A DNA stretch of 6,708 nucleotides from positions 1-6,708 of the forward strand of contig CANGZG010000131.1 of NCBI GenBank assembly GCA_947458415.1. Direction: 5' to 3'. This document shows positions 5,926 to 6,708 of the stretch, piece after piece (position 1 is the first letter of the stretch; each line of letters starts with the position of its first letter). The notes under the pieces are model-generated. The model was not told the DNA's origin and did no database searches. It saw only the letters and a program-made list of their open reading frames with translations. The translations under genes and the position numbers were made by a program. This DNA is from Comamonadaceae bacterium (GTDB lineage: Bacteria; Pseudomonadota; Gammaproteobacteria; Burkholderiales; Burkholderiaceae_C).

Positions 5926-6708
5926 GCACCAACACCATCAACCGCCGTGTGTTTTTGCAAGTCAGCGGCGGCACCGCTGCCAGCTTGAGCCTGGGTTTTG
6001 TTTGGCCTGAATCAGCCACTGCAGCTGACAGCGCCGAAGTGAACGCCTGGATTGAGATTCACCCAGATGAATCCGTGGTGATCCGCTATGCACGCACCGA
6101 AATGGGCCAAGGCAGCCGCACCTCTGCACCCATGTTGATTGCCGAAGAACTGGAAGTTGACTGGAAAAAAGTACGCGTCGTCGATGTGCCTGCGCATGAC
6201 AACTTGCGCCGCAAGCGGGTGTATGGCGACATGGCCAGCGTGGGCAGTCGCACCATTCGCCTGTCGCAGGACTACTTGCGCAAAGCCGGTGCTGCTGCGC
6301 GCATCATGTTGGTCGAAGCCGCCGCGCAACGCCTGGGCGTGCCTGCTGCCGAATGCAAAGCCAGCATGGGCATGGTCGCTCACAGCGCCAGCGGAAAAAA
6401 ACTCAGTTATGGCCAATTGGCGGCCGACGCCGCGAAATTGACACCCCCCAAAGACATCCCGCTCAAAGACCCGAAAAACTGGACTTTGATCGGAAAGCCG
6501 TTGCCCCGTGTCGACATGCTTGACATCGTCACAGGCAAGATCCGCTATGGCGTGGATGTTCAACTGCCGGACATGTTGCATGCAGCCATTGCACATTCAC
6601 CGGTGTTCGGCGGCAAAGCCACGTCGGTGGACAGCAGCAAAGTGGACAACCGCCGAGGCATTGTCAAAGTCATCAACCAAGGCGAATTCGTGGCGGTGGT
6701 GGCTGACA
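5922..6708 (+). CDS. iorB: Molybdopterin-binding subunit of an IorAB-type dehydrogenase, N-terminal part (3' end outside window)
   Basis: The first 262 codons of a large molybdenum-binding subunit (xanthine oxidase family; whole proteins are usually over 700 residues), with no stop before the window edge. The N-terminus has a twin-arginine signal, NRRVFLQVSGG (7-17), a hydrophobic stretch and a likely cleavage near ATA/AD (34-35), so the complex should be exported folded by Tat. RTEMGQGSRTS (58-68) matches the conserved ExGQGxxT region and AEEL (74-77) follows. KPLPRVDMLDIVTGKIRYGVDV (residues 192-213) is the typical start of the next domain, with SPVFGGK at 226-232. Oddly, residues 101-110 read YGDMASVGSR where relatives usually have a TGGS-like sequence. 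GGAGG at 5911-5915 and the ATGA overlap with the upstream gene fix the start. Substrate is unknown: aldehydes and N-heterocycles are known for the family. Confidence 0.9.
   Translation, partial: MSTNTINRRVFLQVSGGTAASLSLGFVWPESATAADSAEVNAWIEIHPDESVVIRYARTEMGQGSRTSAPMLIAEELEVDWKKVRVVDVPAHDNLRRKRVYGDMASVGSRTIRLSQDYLRKAGAAARIMLVEAAAQRLGVPAAECKASMGMVAHSASGKKLSYGQLAADAAKLTPPKDIPLKDPKNWTLIGKPLPRVDMLDIVTGKIRYGVDVQLPDMLHAAIAHSPVFGGKATSVDSSKVDNRRGIVKVINQGEFVAVVAD

Noticed and set aside
6012..6596. A 194-codon open frame on the - strand
   Set aside because: It is antisense to the IorB-type gene, which is supported by a Tat signal, family motifs and an ATGA overlap with the gene before it.

Overview
The window looks like an ordinary chromosomal stretch of a betaproteobacterium, most likely Burkholderiales and of Comamonadaceae type (inference). 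The grounds are moderate GC, dense packing with ATGA overlaps, the gene families present (TerC, PF10118-type diiron protein, IorAB-type molybdenum hydroxylase, HSL-type esterase), and betaproteobacterial-looking protein sequences. No tRNA, rRNA, mobile element, phage gene or CRISPR array was seen. No stretch over 300 bases lacks a gene; the longest gap is about 130 bases (3065-3194).

Left block (1-2501, + strand): a PAP2-type membrane phosphatase cut by the window edge overlaps a second, different PAP2 phosphatase by ATGA. After 69 bases comes a TerC-family membrane protein, probably a metal-ion transporter. A small exported protein of unknown function follows, whose frame overlaps the end of terC. 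All four products are membrane or envelope proteins.

Middle (2531-3194): a single gene on the - strand encodes an exported pentapeptide-repeat protein of 177 aa (start revised to GTG at 3064). It converges on the left block and diverges from the right block, so the 130-base gap at 3065-3194 should hold promoters for both directions.

Right block (3195-6708, + strand): a small exported unknown protein, a ferritin-like diiron 'metal-dependent hydrolase' (PF10118 type), an HSL-family alpha/beta hydrolase, a two-cluster [2Fe-2S] subunit (IorA type) and the first 262 codons of its molybdopterin-binding partner (IorB type, with a twin-arginine signal), which runs off the window. Gaps are 7, 31 and 11 bases, then a 4-base overlap, so this reads as one operon. 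A reasonable but unproven reading is an oxidative or hydrolytic catabolic unit: an esterase releases a product, and a molybdenum hydroxylase or aldehyde-oxidising enzyme at the periplasmic side oxidises it. The substrate cannot be told from the sequence.

I found no convincing evidence of a wholly new system. The points most worth a second look are the PF10118/esterase/IorAB cluster with its small exported leader gene, the altered active-site-region motif in the IorB-type protein, the altered motif 1 of the second PAP2 protein, and the three neighbouring small exported proteins that each end up with a few well-placed cysteines.
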